Below the pieces are notes generated by a model. That model was not told where the DNA came from. It saw only the letters and a list, made by a program, of their open reading frames with translations, and made no database searches. The translations under genes and the position numbers were made by a program. From assembly GCA_002007465.1 (NCBI GenBank), contig LNAC01000003.1, forward strand, positions 10,143,515 through 10,207,514: a stretch of 64,000 bases of DNA. The letters run 5' to 3'. Of this stretch, positions 23,621 to 35,608 are shown one piece after another; position 1 is the first letter of the stretch; every line of letters starts with the position of its first letter. The DNA is from Ailurus styani (Eukaryota > Chordata > Mammalia > Carnivora > Ailuridae).

Positions 23621-24021
23621 TTTTAAAAAATGCTATGGTACCTTTAGCTTTTGGAATCTCCTGGATGAAGCCCTTTGGTTTAGGGGGTAATCTCTCCAGA
23701 GCTGGTCCCAAGAGTTGGGGTGTCTGCTATAAGGCACAAAACATTTGCTCCTTAGGGAAGAGTTCATATTTGAGATCCCTCCTGATGATGGATTACTGTG
23801 CCAAAAGTGGGATTCTGGGTGAGAGAATGTCTATCTCTCCTATCTGTCTTCATGTAGCTGTTTTATTCATTGTTGTGGAGGGGCTATTCAGTTGCTTTTC
23901 AGGTGTCTTTCAGTGGGGATTGCTCCATATATAGCTGTATATTCAGTGTGTTCATGGGAGGAGGTGAGCTCAGGGTCCTCATATGCCACTATCTTGGACC
24001 ACCCCCAATATTCACTTTTTA

Positions 24022-26036
24022 ATGAAAAAAAAACCTAAAAAACCAGTTATTTTTGTTATTGTTTGTTCCTGGTAAATAAATAATGAGAAATGTCTTTTGG
24101 TTGGCCATACACCGGTGACTTATGTTTTGGTAGGCCTTATGGTATCACCAACTTGGTAGTCAAATGTAATCAGGCAAGAGAGTTTGCTACAATCTCAGAA
24201 CATCCAATGAAATGAATGGCTGTGTCAGCTTCTATAGTATAGTAGATAGCTCACTATAGGCTTGTGTCTACCACCTGCTCCTATGCCATTACCAACTGAG
24301 TGAGAAAATTTGATTGCCATCCACACTCATCACTGAGTTCTTGGTCATTGTAAGCACACACTTAGGGAGAAATCTAAGTTTCTTCACAAGAGTATATAGG
24401 TTCTATCGTCCACCAAGTTTCTACTGAAATACAGAGATGGCAGTAAATTGCTTGCATTAGGGGGTCCTGAGGGTTGTACCTTGCCCTGTAGAGTGGATTC
24501 TATGTTAAGGTCAGCACAAGAGAACTTTGACACTAGTAGACACAGCAGAGAGTTGGATACCAAGGGAGTTTCCAAAGGAATGAGGTAAAAAGCTCTGACA
24601 TAAGTTTTCTCAGGAATCTTCCTAATCATGTATGCAGGGATTGCCTATCATTTGCACAGAAGTGTAATAAAACAGGTGTTTTCTAAAATTAGACTCACTT
24701 GGGCTCTAATGAGAGCACAGACAGAGAAGCAGCATGAAGCCCTTGCAGAGTCCTTATCATTCCCCCAGTAGCTCACTCAGTTCCAAGTACCTGCTGCGTG
24801 GGCCAGGGGACTACTCTCAGAACACCATCTTGAGAAATTCCCATGTCAGCCTGATCAGAAGTAGAAATTTACTAAAGAATGTGGATCAGTTTTAAAAATC
24901 TATATCCTCTTTACTGAGGATAATTCTATTATATTTTTTTAAATCTATAAGACAAGAAACAAACTAACACAAGTGGTTCTATTTGTAACATGTTCTTCTA
25001 GTCCTTAATGTTCACAAAATACATCTTGCCAGTGTTCCAAATATCACTGCTACTGAGGTAAGGAAGAAAGAAAAGGAGGAAGACAGAAGAGGAGAGAGGG
25101 AGGGACTATGAAAGCAAAAAAGGGAGAGAAGAGGAAGGAGAAGGTAAAAAGAAGAAAAAGTGAAGAAAACTGCGTGACTTCAGTACACTGATCACATAAA
25201 ACAATAACCCAACTCTTCAGGCAGCTTTCAAAATATGTCACTGTGCCACACTGAGATTCCTCAGTGGGAAGTAAGTCACAGAGGCACTAAAACTCAACCA
25301 CCTTCAAATAAATTTATTAAACCATTTTTATCTTTATCCATAGGAAAGAAAAAATCTAAATCAGCTACCTTCAGGAAAATATATTAAACTAATTTGTTTT
25401 AACACAACACAGCAGGGAAAGCCGAAATAAAATTGTGACCAGAAAATAAATGAGCCCCACGGTGGGAAAAGAAGGGAGACAAGGGAAAGACAAAAGCTTG
25501 CCTATCATTAAAAGGAAGAAAACAAGTAGAGGTAACCTTGAAAATAACTGCAATTTTTGTATTTCATGAAAATTGCATTATTGTGCTTTTAGGAGAAAAT
25601 ATTTATTCAGCATGTTGGTTTACTTACATTCTATTCTGTTGGTGATTGTGAGCTCTTATTCATAAATTCCCTTTAATAAGCCATTCTTTTCATACCATTG
25701 CATGCCTTGCCAGTGCTATACTTATCTTATTTTGGAAATGTATGTATCTTGGTGTAATATCTCAGTTACCATTACAAAAGTATCTCAACATAGTGTTTTC
25801 TTCACATAGCAATTGAAACCGTAGATTCAGGGTTGTACTTAGTGCTGACACTGAAAACTTCTGGGGGGGTGGCGGATGGTGCTGGAGAAAGGGTCTGTTA
25901 TAGACCAAGAAGGAAAATGTGTGCATTTTAGGCTATATGAAGGTAAAAATTATTGGCATAATATATATTAAATACATTTGGTCTATAGGAGTACCTGCAT
26001 AATACTAAACTACTAGATTTTTTTTTTCATAAAATC
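24022..26036. other. Unique non-coding DNA with a purine-rich tract
   Basis: No gene or known repeat. Positions 25058-25168 form an A/G-rich low-complexity tract. The minus frames at 24384-24629 and 25050-25241 have no protein signature. Confidence 0.45.
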
Positions 26037-26052
26037 TAAACTGGTCTCTTTA

Positions 26053-26252
26053 CGTATGTATGTATGTATGTATTTTAAGATTTTATTTGACAGAGAGAGA
26101 GTGAGCACAAGCAGGGGAAGCAGCAGAGGGGAAGGGAGAAGCAGACTCCCCACGGAGTAGGGAGCCTGATGCAGGACTTAATCCCAGTACCCTGGAATCA
26201 TGCCCTGAGCTGAAGGCAGATGCTTAACCTACTGAGCCACCGAGATGCCTCA
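26053..26252 (-). mobile_element. Can-SINE, minus strand
   Basis: SINEC in minus orientation, with a (GTAT)n run at 26055-26072 that derives from its A-tail. The target-site duplication is clear: TAAACTGGTCTCTTTA (26037-26052) and TAAACTGGTCCCTTTA (26253-26268), 15 of 16 identical. Confidence 0.95.
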
Positions 26253-26268
26253 TAAACTGGTCCCTTTA

Positions 26269-26795
26269 ATTAACATCTGTATTTTTATTTTCTCCAATTT
26301 TCTTATGTTTCATTTTTAGGAATAGAAAATAATCCATATTGCTGTTCTTGAATATAGTGTTTATATCTCTTTAGGAGAAATTTTGGTGGTATTTCTGTTC
26401 TTCTACCTATTGAATCACTGGTGAAGAACCAGGATGATTAAAAAAATCTATTAGATATATTATAAATTATTTTATCATCAGCCTTCACTCTACAATGATT
26501 CTGAGTCATTTTCTCTTTGATTTGTCACCTGTTGTCTAAGGGACTTAACAGTGTTTCATGATATATGAACCCCTAGCATTCAATGTTCTACTGAATGATG
26601 TAAATATATGCCAGAATTGATGGGATAAATCTGCACCTAAATAAGTTGTCATCATCTCATAAAGAACTGCTTTCTATAGTTAGCAAGAATTCATAGTGTT
26701 TCTATGTAATGCTGTTACAATATTTAGATAATTTCAATGTTAATACTTCAGTGGCTTGATGGAGAGACATAAATCCTTTCATGTGGGATGGTCTT
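26269..26795. other. Unique non-coding DNA
   Basis: No feature that I can support. Confidence 0.4.
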
Positions 26796-27160
26796 TGTCC
26801 TAGTTGACTCAGGCTGTTATACCAAAGCATCATAGACTGGATTGCTTGTAAACAACAGAAATTTATTTCAGTTTTGGAGGCCGGATGTTGGAGATCAGGA
26901 TGCCAGCATGGTCAAGTTCTAGTGAGGGCTGTCTTCCAAGATGCAGACTACTGACTCTCTTGTATCCTTACATGGCAAAAGCACAGAGAGGAAGCAAGCC
27001 CTCTCCTGGCTCTTTAAGGGCACTAATCCCATTCAGGAAGGTTCCACCCTGGTGACCTCATCTTGTCCTCATTACCTCCCAATAGTCCCACCTCCTAAAA
27101 TCATCACATTGGGGGTTAGGATTTATATGAATTTGGGGGGGACCCAAACACTCCAGAACA
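26796..27160 (+). repeat. MLT1/MST-type solo LTR (ERVL-MaLR), plus strand
   Basis: Matches the MaLR LTR consensus along its length: CAGGCTGTTATACCAAAGCA, TAAACAACAGAAATTTATTT, GGAGATCAGGATGCCAGCAT, AAGGGCACTAATCCCATTCA, CCCACCTCCTAAAATCATCA, CATTGGGGGTTAGGATTTAT. No internal retroviral sequence adjoins it, so it is a solo LTR. The 79-codon plus frame within it is incidental. Confidence 0.85.
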
Positions 27161-28329
27161 GCCTACCTAATGATGGATAATTGTTCAGATCGTTCCTGCG
27201 TGATAGGTACCCATCTATAATTACTAGCCTCACAAATTAAACATGATCATTATCACATACTCAAAATAGTTTACAGATGGGTATAGGCTATATGGCCACA
27301 GTCTTTCATCCAAAACCCTTCCAGACAAGTGTTTTAAAATTCAGAAGTTTCCAGAGTCTAGGACTATAATGGTAAACATATACTAGATGTGATAAAACAC
27401 CCACATGTAATTCTTTTTGAACACCTCATAGTCAAAGATGGCAATGTTCAATAAAATGATAGATGTTTACAGTTAAGGCAATATGGTATTTTGAGCTTGA
27501 TTTTGAGTCATTTTATGATTAGAATTGATAGACAATACATTCCTAAAATAAGAGATAGTGATCTTTAGAGGTTTATTGTATGTAGTCACTATCAGTTCTA
27601 AGAATATTATTTTATATTCCATTGAGAAAGGAAAGGTCCTCCAATTCCCCTGTTACCTAAAGCTTGTTTTTTAAAGAAGCCTTTTATTTTTGAAGTTGTT
27701 GCTTTACAGAGCCCCCTGTTTCTTAGACATTAAAATTATTTTTGTACATTTAGTGACAGAGCTCATGGACACTATAGACATGGCTTCTAAATTGTATATT
27801 TTGTTCATGCTTATGTAAAAGAGGGAATATAAGCAAAATAAATGGTTTGAGGCATTTCCCCCCAAAAGATGGATGTTTATAAAGTATAAAGTATAATGGC
27901 TATATGTAACTTACTTTCATTTGAGTTCACTTCTTATTGCTGAATTAGTTTGGGTCCGTTCTAGGTTTTGTTATAAAGTGAATTACATGGAAAATTATAT
28001 CAGTTTTCAGAGATGTTTGAATTTGGGAAATAAGGATTATGAATTGTGGGTGTCTACTAGCTCTGGTGGATATGCACGGAAAAGGGGGTTACTTATTGAA
28101 TGCTTGTAATTCAGCAACGGGTAAATTTAAGAAAATTTACCTTCATTATATCATATAATCATCAAATCAAATCCTTGAAGACATGTATGAGTTATTACAT
28201 CTGAATAAGTTATTTATCTCAAAAATGGAGCCTCTACCCAACCTCCAGAAACCAAGTTCTGACCCTAAATCCTTTCTGTCTGCCAGAACAGCTATTCTGT
28301 GCTCCTGAGAACATTCTCACTTGGATGTA
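27161..28329. other. Unique non-coding DNA
   Basis: No gene. The frame at 27921-28109 has no recognisable protein character. Confidence 0.4.
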
Positions 28330-28415
28330 TTCCTTTTATATTTATTAGGGTACCCAGAACAACATTAAGATTCCAATAAATACTCAGTAAATATCAACTG
28401 TTTATTAACTAGCTA
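28330..28415 (+). repeat. Possible L2 3' tip
   Basis: GGTACCCAGAACAACATTAA followed by CAATAAATACTCAGTAAATA resembles the terminal L2 sequence. It is short and diverged. Confidence 0.4.
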
Positions 28416-30199
28416 TAGCCATTGGATGGTTCTGGGCTTTTATGGAACTGTGTTTATTCCAGTCCAATTTTATTAAGACCCACAGGGTCAGTAAGCCAAA
28501 CTTTAAACAATAAAGTTCTTGGTGACTTAATAAGTATCACTTTTTTACAAACTGTTAATGCAGCTGTAACATGCATATAAAGTGCAGAGAATAAGCATAT
28601 AAAAGAACCTATAAAAGTCCAGAAATGTTTACATAAATTTATACATAAACTTAATGGGATGTATGGACAATAGCAAATGACATATCTAGAGTTCTTTAAA
28701 ATGAAGTAATTATTGAAGATATGAAAAATAAAGAAAGCATATTAACCCTCTAAAGGATTTCAAAAGACACATGACTTTGAAAGTAAAATCAAATTATTGA
28801 TTTCTGATTTAAGTATTTTTAATAAGTTTTACTTAGAATTTTATAACTTCCACTTTTCACCTATTTACTAAGCTTTTTCAGAGCTCCCTCTACTGTTCAA
28901 ATGTGAACATACCTATTGAAATTTACTGAGGAAGGAAATCTTGCTTAGAAACATGTATCCTGCTGAAGATACATTTGTAATTTGAGCAGGAATAATATCT
29001 TCAGTCCAAAATGTGGATTTCACTCTGTGCCCATTGAAAGTCATCTATAAAAACATGGATTTATAAATATGCTCATTTCAAAATTCTACCTCTGTCCCCA
29101 GTTTATCAGTAAATATCTCATTTTCTTAATCAATTTGTATGACAGAACTCCTCGTAAAGAATATAATGAGAAACATCCTAAAGTTTACATACTGGAAATT
29201 AAAGAAGACTTAAGATATTATCTGCTTCATAACTCCAGAAGGTGAGCAATATATCATGTTTGCATAAATGATGTGAAATTATGTAAGGTCTTTCCATCTT
29301 TAGAATATTTGAAGACTTACAGTTCCCGAGTGAGTTAAATAAATGTTAAATATTATCCAGGTTTATGAAAAATAAATCTAGAAATACTAATCCAGCATTA
29401 AATCCACAAAAGAAAATGTTATCAAAGGCAAATTTGCATGCTCTTAATCAAATTAGATGTTATGAAACAGAGTTTTCCTTCTCAGAATTAATATAGTGAG
29501 TGGGACTTTTTCCTATTATTGGGGTAATATATAAATTTCAGCCTGCTCCTTATTTAAAGTATAGAATTTTCCAAAATATGATTAAATCATAAACACTAAA
29601 ATATGAAGTCATAAAATATCTTTTCAATAAAATACCAATAGTATCTATGGGACTTGGAGATTTTTTGTACCAAGATGCTGAGAAACAAAATGGTAATTAA
29701 TTCCATGAGATAGAATCATCAAGGTGCAAAGCCCCAATTAAGATAATGGTAGAGTTTATTAATTCAATAATTCAAAAGACAAAGTACAATAAGATAAAGC
29801 TTAGTAGTTAAGAACATACATTAGGTACATATTTTTCTAATGAACTCATATTTAACATTACATAATTAATTAGTCAGGAAATGCCAGGAAACTTTAAGTG
29901 AAATTATATCAGTTTGTAGACAGAATAAGTAATTTATAGCTGCTATCTCCATTTTTGGAACAGGAAAAAAATCTTTTTTTTTTTTCACATTTCAGAAGGC
30001 TAATACTCTTTAAATCAGCAGTGAATGTCACTTATATATTCTTAAGGTTTTTGAAAGTCCAGAGATACAGTCCTATCCTGCAAAAAACAGTCATAGACAT
30101 GTTATAGACCTTAAGAAGTGATACTGTGGACTCTGGATATTTAATTGACATGGTTTAAGCAAAAAAAAAAAAAATGGTAGAAGTTGGGGTGTGTGAACA
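28416..30199. other. Unique AT-rich non-coding DNA
   Basis: About 1.8 kb of AT-rich sequence with no recognised element. A poly-A run lies at 30161-30174. Confidence 0.45.
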
Positions 30200-30410
30200 C
30201 CTTTTTATTTAACAAATGCTCACGTGCCAAATACTACCTTAAACACTTCATATACATACAAATAGAAACTTACTGAAGCCTCATAATAGATAAGTACTAT
30301 CATTATCCTCCTTTTATAGGTAAGAATATTAAAACAGAGAGAATTAAAAAAAAAAACCCTCACAACTAGAAGTTAGGGAAGCTGATATTTAAACCTGGGC
30401 ACGTAGCTTC
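30200..30410 (-). repeat. MIR element, minus strand
   Basis: Reverse-complement MIR order: a CACGTGCCAAATACTACCTT block, CTATCATTATCCTCCTTTTA, then TAGAAGTTAGGGAAGCTGAT and AAACCTGGGC. An A-rich insertion interrupts it at 30347-30357. Confidence 0.75.
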
Positions 30411-31239
30411 AGAGTTTATGCCTTCAAGCACATTATTATGCTCACATCTTTGTAGTCCTACCTGGAAAAAGGTAGATTTTGCATTAAATCAAGAGGCTGG
30501 AATTGTGAACTCAGGGGTTTGGTCCTGGTGCTAACCAGAGAAAGATAAGAAATGCACTATTTTTCATCCCCCCTGTTGTAGTCACAATCCCATTTACTTG
30601 AACCATGTACTTAAACAATATATTGGAAGGTTAGTCTCATGTCTAAAATGCTCATGGATGTTCTCACTGACCACCTATTGGCATCCTCATGTAAATTCTT
30701 AGTGTCCTCAAAAAGTGCAAAATTTTGTGGGTAATAGGAAGGCAAAATTTTGTGTATTAATAGATATACACATTTCAGCAGAAAGACTCCGTAACTTTCT
30801 CTGAATCAGACTGATATATAATCCAAAATGGTTAAGAATCACAAAAAGCAAATTCTCGTCCTTTCAGGAGGGATCGCAAAGAGCATCTCCATCCACTTTC
30901 TTGATTCTGTAACTTTTGTGTGCCTTTCCTCAGGGCACACCAAAGTGTGTTATTCTTTGAACGAGATATATATACAGTCTTAGAATTCAAAATCCAAGCT
31001 GCTTTCCCAGGTCTTTCACCACCGACTATCTTACTCTCCCTTTGTCCTTCTGCTCTTTTGAATCTCTGTCTCTTTCTTTACTTGTGCAGGAGAATTCCAA
31101 AAACCTCCTGGTTTGGTGGTCCTATTGGGAGGTGGGGAGGCTGGGTGTTTGTTTTAAATATTAAGATAATTTATTTAATTTAGCACCTAGATGTTGCCTG
31201 AGACAGGAGAAGTATAACTGTTCCTTTCATGTAGTTCCA
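30411..31239. other. Unique non-coding DNA
   Basis: No gene. The plus frame at 30920-31183 has no domain or splice context. Confidence 0.4.
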
Positions 31240-31410
31240 AGGCTATAGCTTGAAAATCAAACAAATCTGGATTCAGATCTTCCTTCTTTTGTGTATCAAC
31301 TGTGTGATTTGGGCAATTTGCCTAATATCTTTAAGACTCAGTTTCTTCTGCCAATTGGGTATGATAATAGCTACTTTACTGGGTGGTGTTGACCAATTAA
31401 CTTAATTATC
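31240..31410 (+). repeat. MIR element, plus strand
   Basis: Contains CTGGATTCAGATCTTCC, AACTGTGTGATTTGGGCAAT, ACTCAGTTTCTTCTGCCAAT and GATAATAGCTACTTTACTGG in MIR order. Confidence 0.75.
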
Positions 31411-31949
31411 TAGTGGTGCCCTTTTGAAGTTCTACCAAGCATCATCAAACACTTCACTTGTGAGTCAGCTGATGTCCTAGGAAATCTAACTTTGATTTTG
31501 TATTGATTAGAGCTAGACTATAAAGTTAGATGTTAACTTTTAGAAAATAGATAAGTAACACATGATGTCTGTCCCCTGGAAAAGATAACCAACCCCAAAG
31601 GTTACATTTTTATTGCCCGATAGACTGTTAACCAACTTTGTATCTAATATTACACCCTTATTCCTGGGATTTTTCTTTTCCCCCTACTGACTTTATGTTA
31701 AGCAGCCTATTTTACTCTCTTCTGAATGGACCTTGTCATCCTGCTACTTCCCTGATTAATTTGTGAATATATATGGATACATGCTACAGGAGCTCATAAT
31801 ATATATTTTTTCAAGAGTCGTATTTTAAACTGTGTATACCTGAATGTAAGTAGCTAAGTAAGTAAAATTATTTAGTTGATTCATTCCCTGGGCACTTTTT
31901 GAAATAATTCCCTGGACACATGGAGATACTCTTGTTCTCTTCACACATA
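31411..31949. other. Unique non-coding DNA
   Basis: No supported feature. Confidence 0.4.
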
Positions 31950-32205
31950 AAATGCCCTGTACGAGCTTTTCCTTATCCTCCTTATCCTAGTTTTAAATGT
32001 TTTCTCCTTCAACAAGTCTTAACTAATTCCACAAATCAGAAGTGACTGGTCTCTGTGTTCCCACAGCATTCCCTTTGTCATTGAAATTAATCATGGTTAT
32101 TTGTGTATGTTTGATGAACTGGAGTGTATGTGAGAGCAAGATTGTATCTTATTCATCATTTCACACACACCGATCCCTACATTGTGCTTTGTCCTAGCAA
32201 ATATA
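31950..32205 (+). repeat. L2 3' region, plus strand
   Basis: Resembles the L2 3'UTR: 'ATGCCCTGTACGAGC', then 'AAATGTTTTCTCCTTCAACA', 'CAGCATTCCCTTTGTCATTG', and a 'GTGAGAGCAAGATTGTATCTTATTC' like segment. Diverged. Confidence 0.5.
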
Positions 32206-32799
32206 GAACAATAACTATTTGTTTATTAGAGTTAGGCATGAAAACCAATGAAATGAATCAATTAAACTTATTAAAATAACAAAATTATTTAGATTGGGGG
32301 ATAGCATGATAAAATAAGATAATTTATCACCAGTAAAATAGAGCAAAAAGGTGCAAAGGTTCATTCACTCTGCAATCACATAGATTTATACGGCTCTAAT
32401 TACTAATAGTTAATAAGAAGAAGAACATGGAAAGTAAACTCATTCTGGAGATTATTGTCTTTATATACCATACGACTTCTAATTCCATAAAAACTCAATG
32501 ATGTTAGCAAGAGTCTGTTCTTGTTACCTAAAAGAACGTTCCCTTTATGCTTCAAGTTATAGAATAAGAGGAATAAATCATTTTAGTATTGATTGCTCAT
32601 TGACCAACTTATCATTACTGACAGTGTAATAAGTGGTAAATCACATCCCTTATGCATACTATTTTTTGCCTGTCTATAAAATTAACATCCCCCCCCTTCC
32701 TATTATGGGAGAACATTGTGAATATGAGCTGTGCTAAATCTCCTTGAGCTTTGAGGGGGAATTGATTATACGTACCTGTGTAATAGAATTCGCCTTCTC
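32206..32799. other. Unique non-coding DNA
   Basis: No feature seen other than a C run at 32690-32696. Confidence 0.4.
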
Positions 32800-32970
32800 A
32801 GACTTTAATGTGTATACAGATCTCCAGGAGGTGTGGTTACCGCACGGATTCAAATTAGGAAGTCTAGAGTGGCATCAGGAGATTCTGCATGCCTCAGAAG
32901 CTCCCAGGGGCTGCCAGTGCTGCTAGTTCAGGTCGTACTTCGAGGGGCAGAGGATTTGAGAAACCGCTTA
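32800..32970 (+). repeat. MER5-like hAT DNA transposon remnant
   Basis: The sequence parallels MER5A: 'GGAGATTCTGCATGCCTCAG', 'AAGCTCCCAGGGGCTGCCAG', 'TGCTGCTAGTTCAGG', and the terminal 'GAGGATTTGAGAAACCGC' corresponding to the terminal inverted repeat. Confidence 0.6.
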
Positions 32971-33860
32971 AAAACTGAACTTCCTCTAGGATGTTAGTTT
33001 TCTTCTTATTCATCTTTCAAAATTAGGCCTTATTCTATAAACTTGCTAGGGGTAGAAAAATATCATTTTATCTCTTGCTCAGTGAAAATGGAAGGAAAAA
33101 GAAAACTTATTTTACAGTAAATAGGATTAGAAACCCTGAAAAATTCAATATTTTGCTATTGACCCAACTTTAATAATTTTCATTTTCCTCCTTTCTGTAC
33201 ATCTTTAATATGCAGTACAATACAGAAGGTCATTGGAAAATGGGAAATTCTTAGAGCTAAACTCCCTATTTGCTTCTCTCCAAATTCTTTAAAATAGTTC
33301 TTCATATTATTATTTCCAGTTAGTAAACAATGCTTTATTTTTAACACTCAGCATAATATTATGAGTTCCATAAATGATACTAAAACAACTGACTGTGTAT
33401 TTTCATGTTACCCTGTAATCACCACGGTAATTATGTTATTTTTTTTAATTTTCACATTGGACAGCAGAGAATTATCATATGATATTTACTGATCATAGGA
33501 AGTTATCTTTGCCTTTTTAGAGGAAAAAGAAGGATAGGAGACAAGAAGTTTGAGAGCAATCTTTCCTCCCCCTTTGGAACTACAAATATAAGTTCCTCTC
33601 TATAGAGAGATGATTCACTTTTATCTTTGTTTTAAAAGGTTAAGAATTATTTATGGTCATATCTATGACTGCCTTGTCCTACCCAAATGTTTCTATACTA
33701 GAGGTCATTCTTTTAAAATTCATTATTTTAACATGGAAAATACCAACTATGTAACAATTTCTATAATTGAGCCCCTCAGTAAACAAAACAAAACAAAACG
33801 AAAAAAAAACCCCCAACAATAACAACTAAGAAAATTAATTTAATTGACTTTTCAGAGTTG

Positions 33861-33862
<2 letters not shown>
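32971..33862. other. Unique non-coding DNA
   Basis: No gene. An A-rich run lies at 33781-33810. Confidence 0.4.

Positions 33863-33904
<42 letters not shown>
33863..33904. repeat. (GT)21 microsatellite
   Basis: Uninterrupted GT dinucleotide repeat of 42 bp, probably polymorphic. Confidence 0.98.
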
Positions 33905-33908
<4 letters not shown>

Positions 33909-34744
33909 GAAAGATTTTAGTAACTGCTTCTCATTTTACCTAGAATATGCTAGTTTTTGTTCTTATTTTGTTTTTTGACTGAGATGTTTTCAAATCCTCA
34001 GTGCAAAAAGTGGAAGAATTTAGAATGCATTAAATTACATTTATAAATGATAAGAATTTCAACACAAAATTTATGTAAAACGTTTTTAAGTATATCTGAC
34101 CTGAATTTTACCACTTAAGAATATGTCAAATGTGTGCTAATGATGCATTCTTAATTCATGTGTGGATTATGTTTGACTGCAGGAATTATTATATTTGAAA
34201 AGTACCTGTCATGACAAGCACCATGCTCCACGTTCACTCCCTTTTGAATTACTAAGTAAATAACAATATAGCATGCAAATAATATGCAATGGCACACATT
34301 AGCATCACGTACTGATATGAATGCTTCTCAGAAGATACGAGCTGCAACAGCATCAGTCTGGCTCACAACACGTATTTCCTTACATGGAAGATGGATTTAT
34401 GGATAATATAATACTCTCACTACTGGCAATTCTCAAATGCAAGTCTTGAGACTGTGACCCCATATAATCTTTAAATCCAATCAGTTTGTTCTGTTTTAAT
34501 CTAATTTTCTAGCTCTGCAAAGCATTCCATTTTGTCAGTGGACCACATATCATTGGTGTACTATTGGTATAATCACAAATCAGGAAGACTATATTTTACC
34601 AAGGTCTTAAAAGCTTTCAAAAGCTGGTTGATGATAAGAGCTTATTTTTAAGTCTCATTTTAGGAAAGAGTATTTGTAACCCTTTATCTTTTATGTATTT
34701 TTTTGTTCTTATTTTTACAGTTTATCTAAATCACTTTCAAATGC
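33905..34744. other. Unique non-coding DNA
   Basis: No supported feature. Confidence 0.4.
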
Positions 34745-35310
34745 ATTCATTCATTAGTTTCATATTTATTAATTAGTGGCTATATACCGTGAACTCTGCT
34801 AAATACTATTTATATAACAAGGAGTAAGATGGACACCAGACCATAGTATAAGTTGGCTTACAATCTAGGGGGGCTTATAGACAAGGAAGCAAGCAAATAC
34901 ACAAGGGTGCCCTATAAAGCAGGAGCTTATAACTGCAGGAAGCTACTGGACGGCCTAGGATACTTGGAGGGAGGCGTATGTAAGAGGCTTTCCAGAGAAA
35001 GAGGCTTCTAAGCAGTCAGTTGAAAAGAATATTGGGGGTAAGCTAAGAGAGGAAACGGCAAGTGGGGCAGAGGTTATTTCAAGCAGAAGAAGCAGCACGT
35101 GCAGAGACCAGAAGCAGGAGAGAGCAAGGCAGAGTCTGGGGAGAGGGGGAGGATACCGGTGAGATGCTAGGCAGGAAGTAGATTTATCCTATCCCTGTTT
35201 AATGGGAGCCATTAAAAGAGGCTTTAAATGGGGGAACATGCATGGTCAGGTTTGAGTTTTAACTAGTATGCTCTGGCTGTGGGATGGAGGATGATGTGCA
35301 AGGAAGTTTA
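34745..35310 (-). repeat. LINE-2 fragment, minus strand
   Basis: Read backwards this follows the L2 3' part: 'CTTACAATCTAGGGGGGCTT', 'GAAAGAGGCTTCTAAGCAGT', 'AGCACGTGCAGAGACCAGAA', 'ATGGGAGCCATTAAAAGAGG', 'GGTCAGGTTTGAGTTTTAAC', 'TATGCTCTGGCTGTGGGATG'. The order and spacing match the reverse complement of L2. Confidence 0.65.
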
Positions 35311-35540
35311 TAATGGCAGCAGAGCAGATCCAGGGATCAGACCAAAGGAGTCAAAAGAGGCACAACCAACCCCAGGGTAAAGTTAAAATTGCCTAAACTT
35401 TTTGTTTTCCAGATTATTTCCTCTTTTCTATAGATGGATTTTTTTTTTCCTCTCAGTGAGACCCTGTCCCTTCATTTTGCTTGGTTTTCTGATATTGTTC
35501 CCCTTTAAAGGAACTCCAGTATTTCCTCCTTCATATGCTT

Positions 35541-35567
35541 GTGTGTGCGCGCATGCGTGCGCACATG

Positions 35568-35606
<39 letters not shown>
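35541..35606. repeat. GT/GC/(AC)19 alternating purine-pyrimidine tract
   Basis: GTGTGTGCGCGCATGCGTGC, then GCACATG, then AC repeated to 35606. Alternation is broken only near 35566-35569. The left part is nearly self-complementary. A candidate Z-DNA-forming sequence. Confidence 0.95.

Positions 35607-35608
<2 letters not shown>

Larger units (their letters stand above)
17160..24006 (-). mobile_element. Near full-length old LINE-1, minus strand
   Basis: Read on the minus strand, the element runs 5' to 3' from about 24006 to 17160. The 5' end (GTGGTCCAAGATAGTGGCAT, then CCTGAGCTCACCTCCTCCCA) is typical of mammalian L1 5'UTRs. Approximate parts: 5'UTR 22130-24006, ORF1 21240-22130, ORF2 17700-20780 with endonuclease near 20035-20780 and reverse transcriptase near 18600-19533, and 3'UTR 17160-17700. 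The element is dead: both ORFs carry stops and frameshifts, the RT motif FADD is FVDN, ORF2 has an internal deletion near 17762, and a SINEC sits in the 5'UTR (23307-23498). Similar words flank it (ATTCTCACTCTTTT near 17148, ATATTCACTTTTT near 24008) and could be a decayed target-site duplication. Almost all of the open frames between 17.2 and 24.0 kb belong to this element. Confidence 0.9.
22130..24006 (-). promoter_or_regulatory. LINE-1 5'UTR/internal promoter remnant
   Basis: The region upstream of ORF1 in an L1 carries its internal promoter. Here it includes three imperfect units of about 47-80 bp beginning TGTGC(A/C/T)TG at 22946, 23027 and 23074, an (AAT)n tract at 23558-23620, a nested SINEC and the conserved 5' tip at about 23950-24006. 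It is unlikely to be active, given its decay. Confidence 0.6.

Noticed and set aside
26796..27160. Endogenous retrovirus with coding capacity
   Set aside because: Only a solo MaLR-type LTR is present. No gag, pol or env-like sequence flanks it, nor the LTR pieces at 17067 and 45654.
30920..31183. Possible exon in an 87-codon frame
   Set aside because: I could not find supporting splice sites, conserved domain or neighbouring exons.
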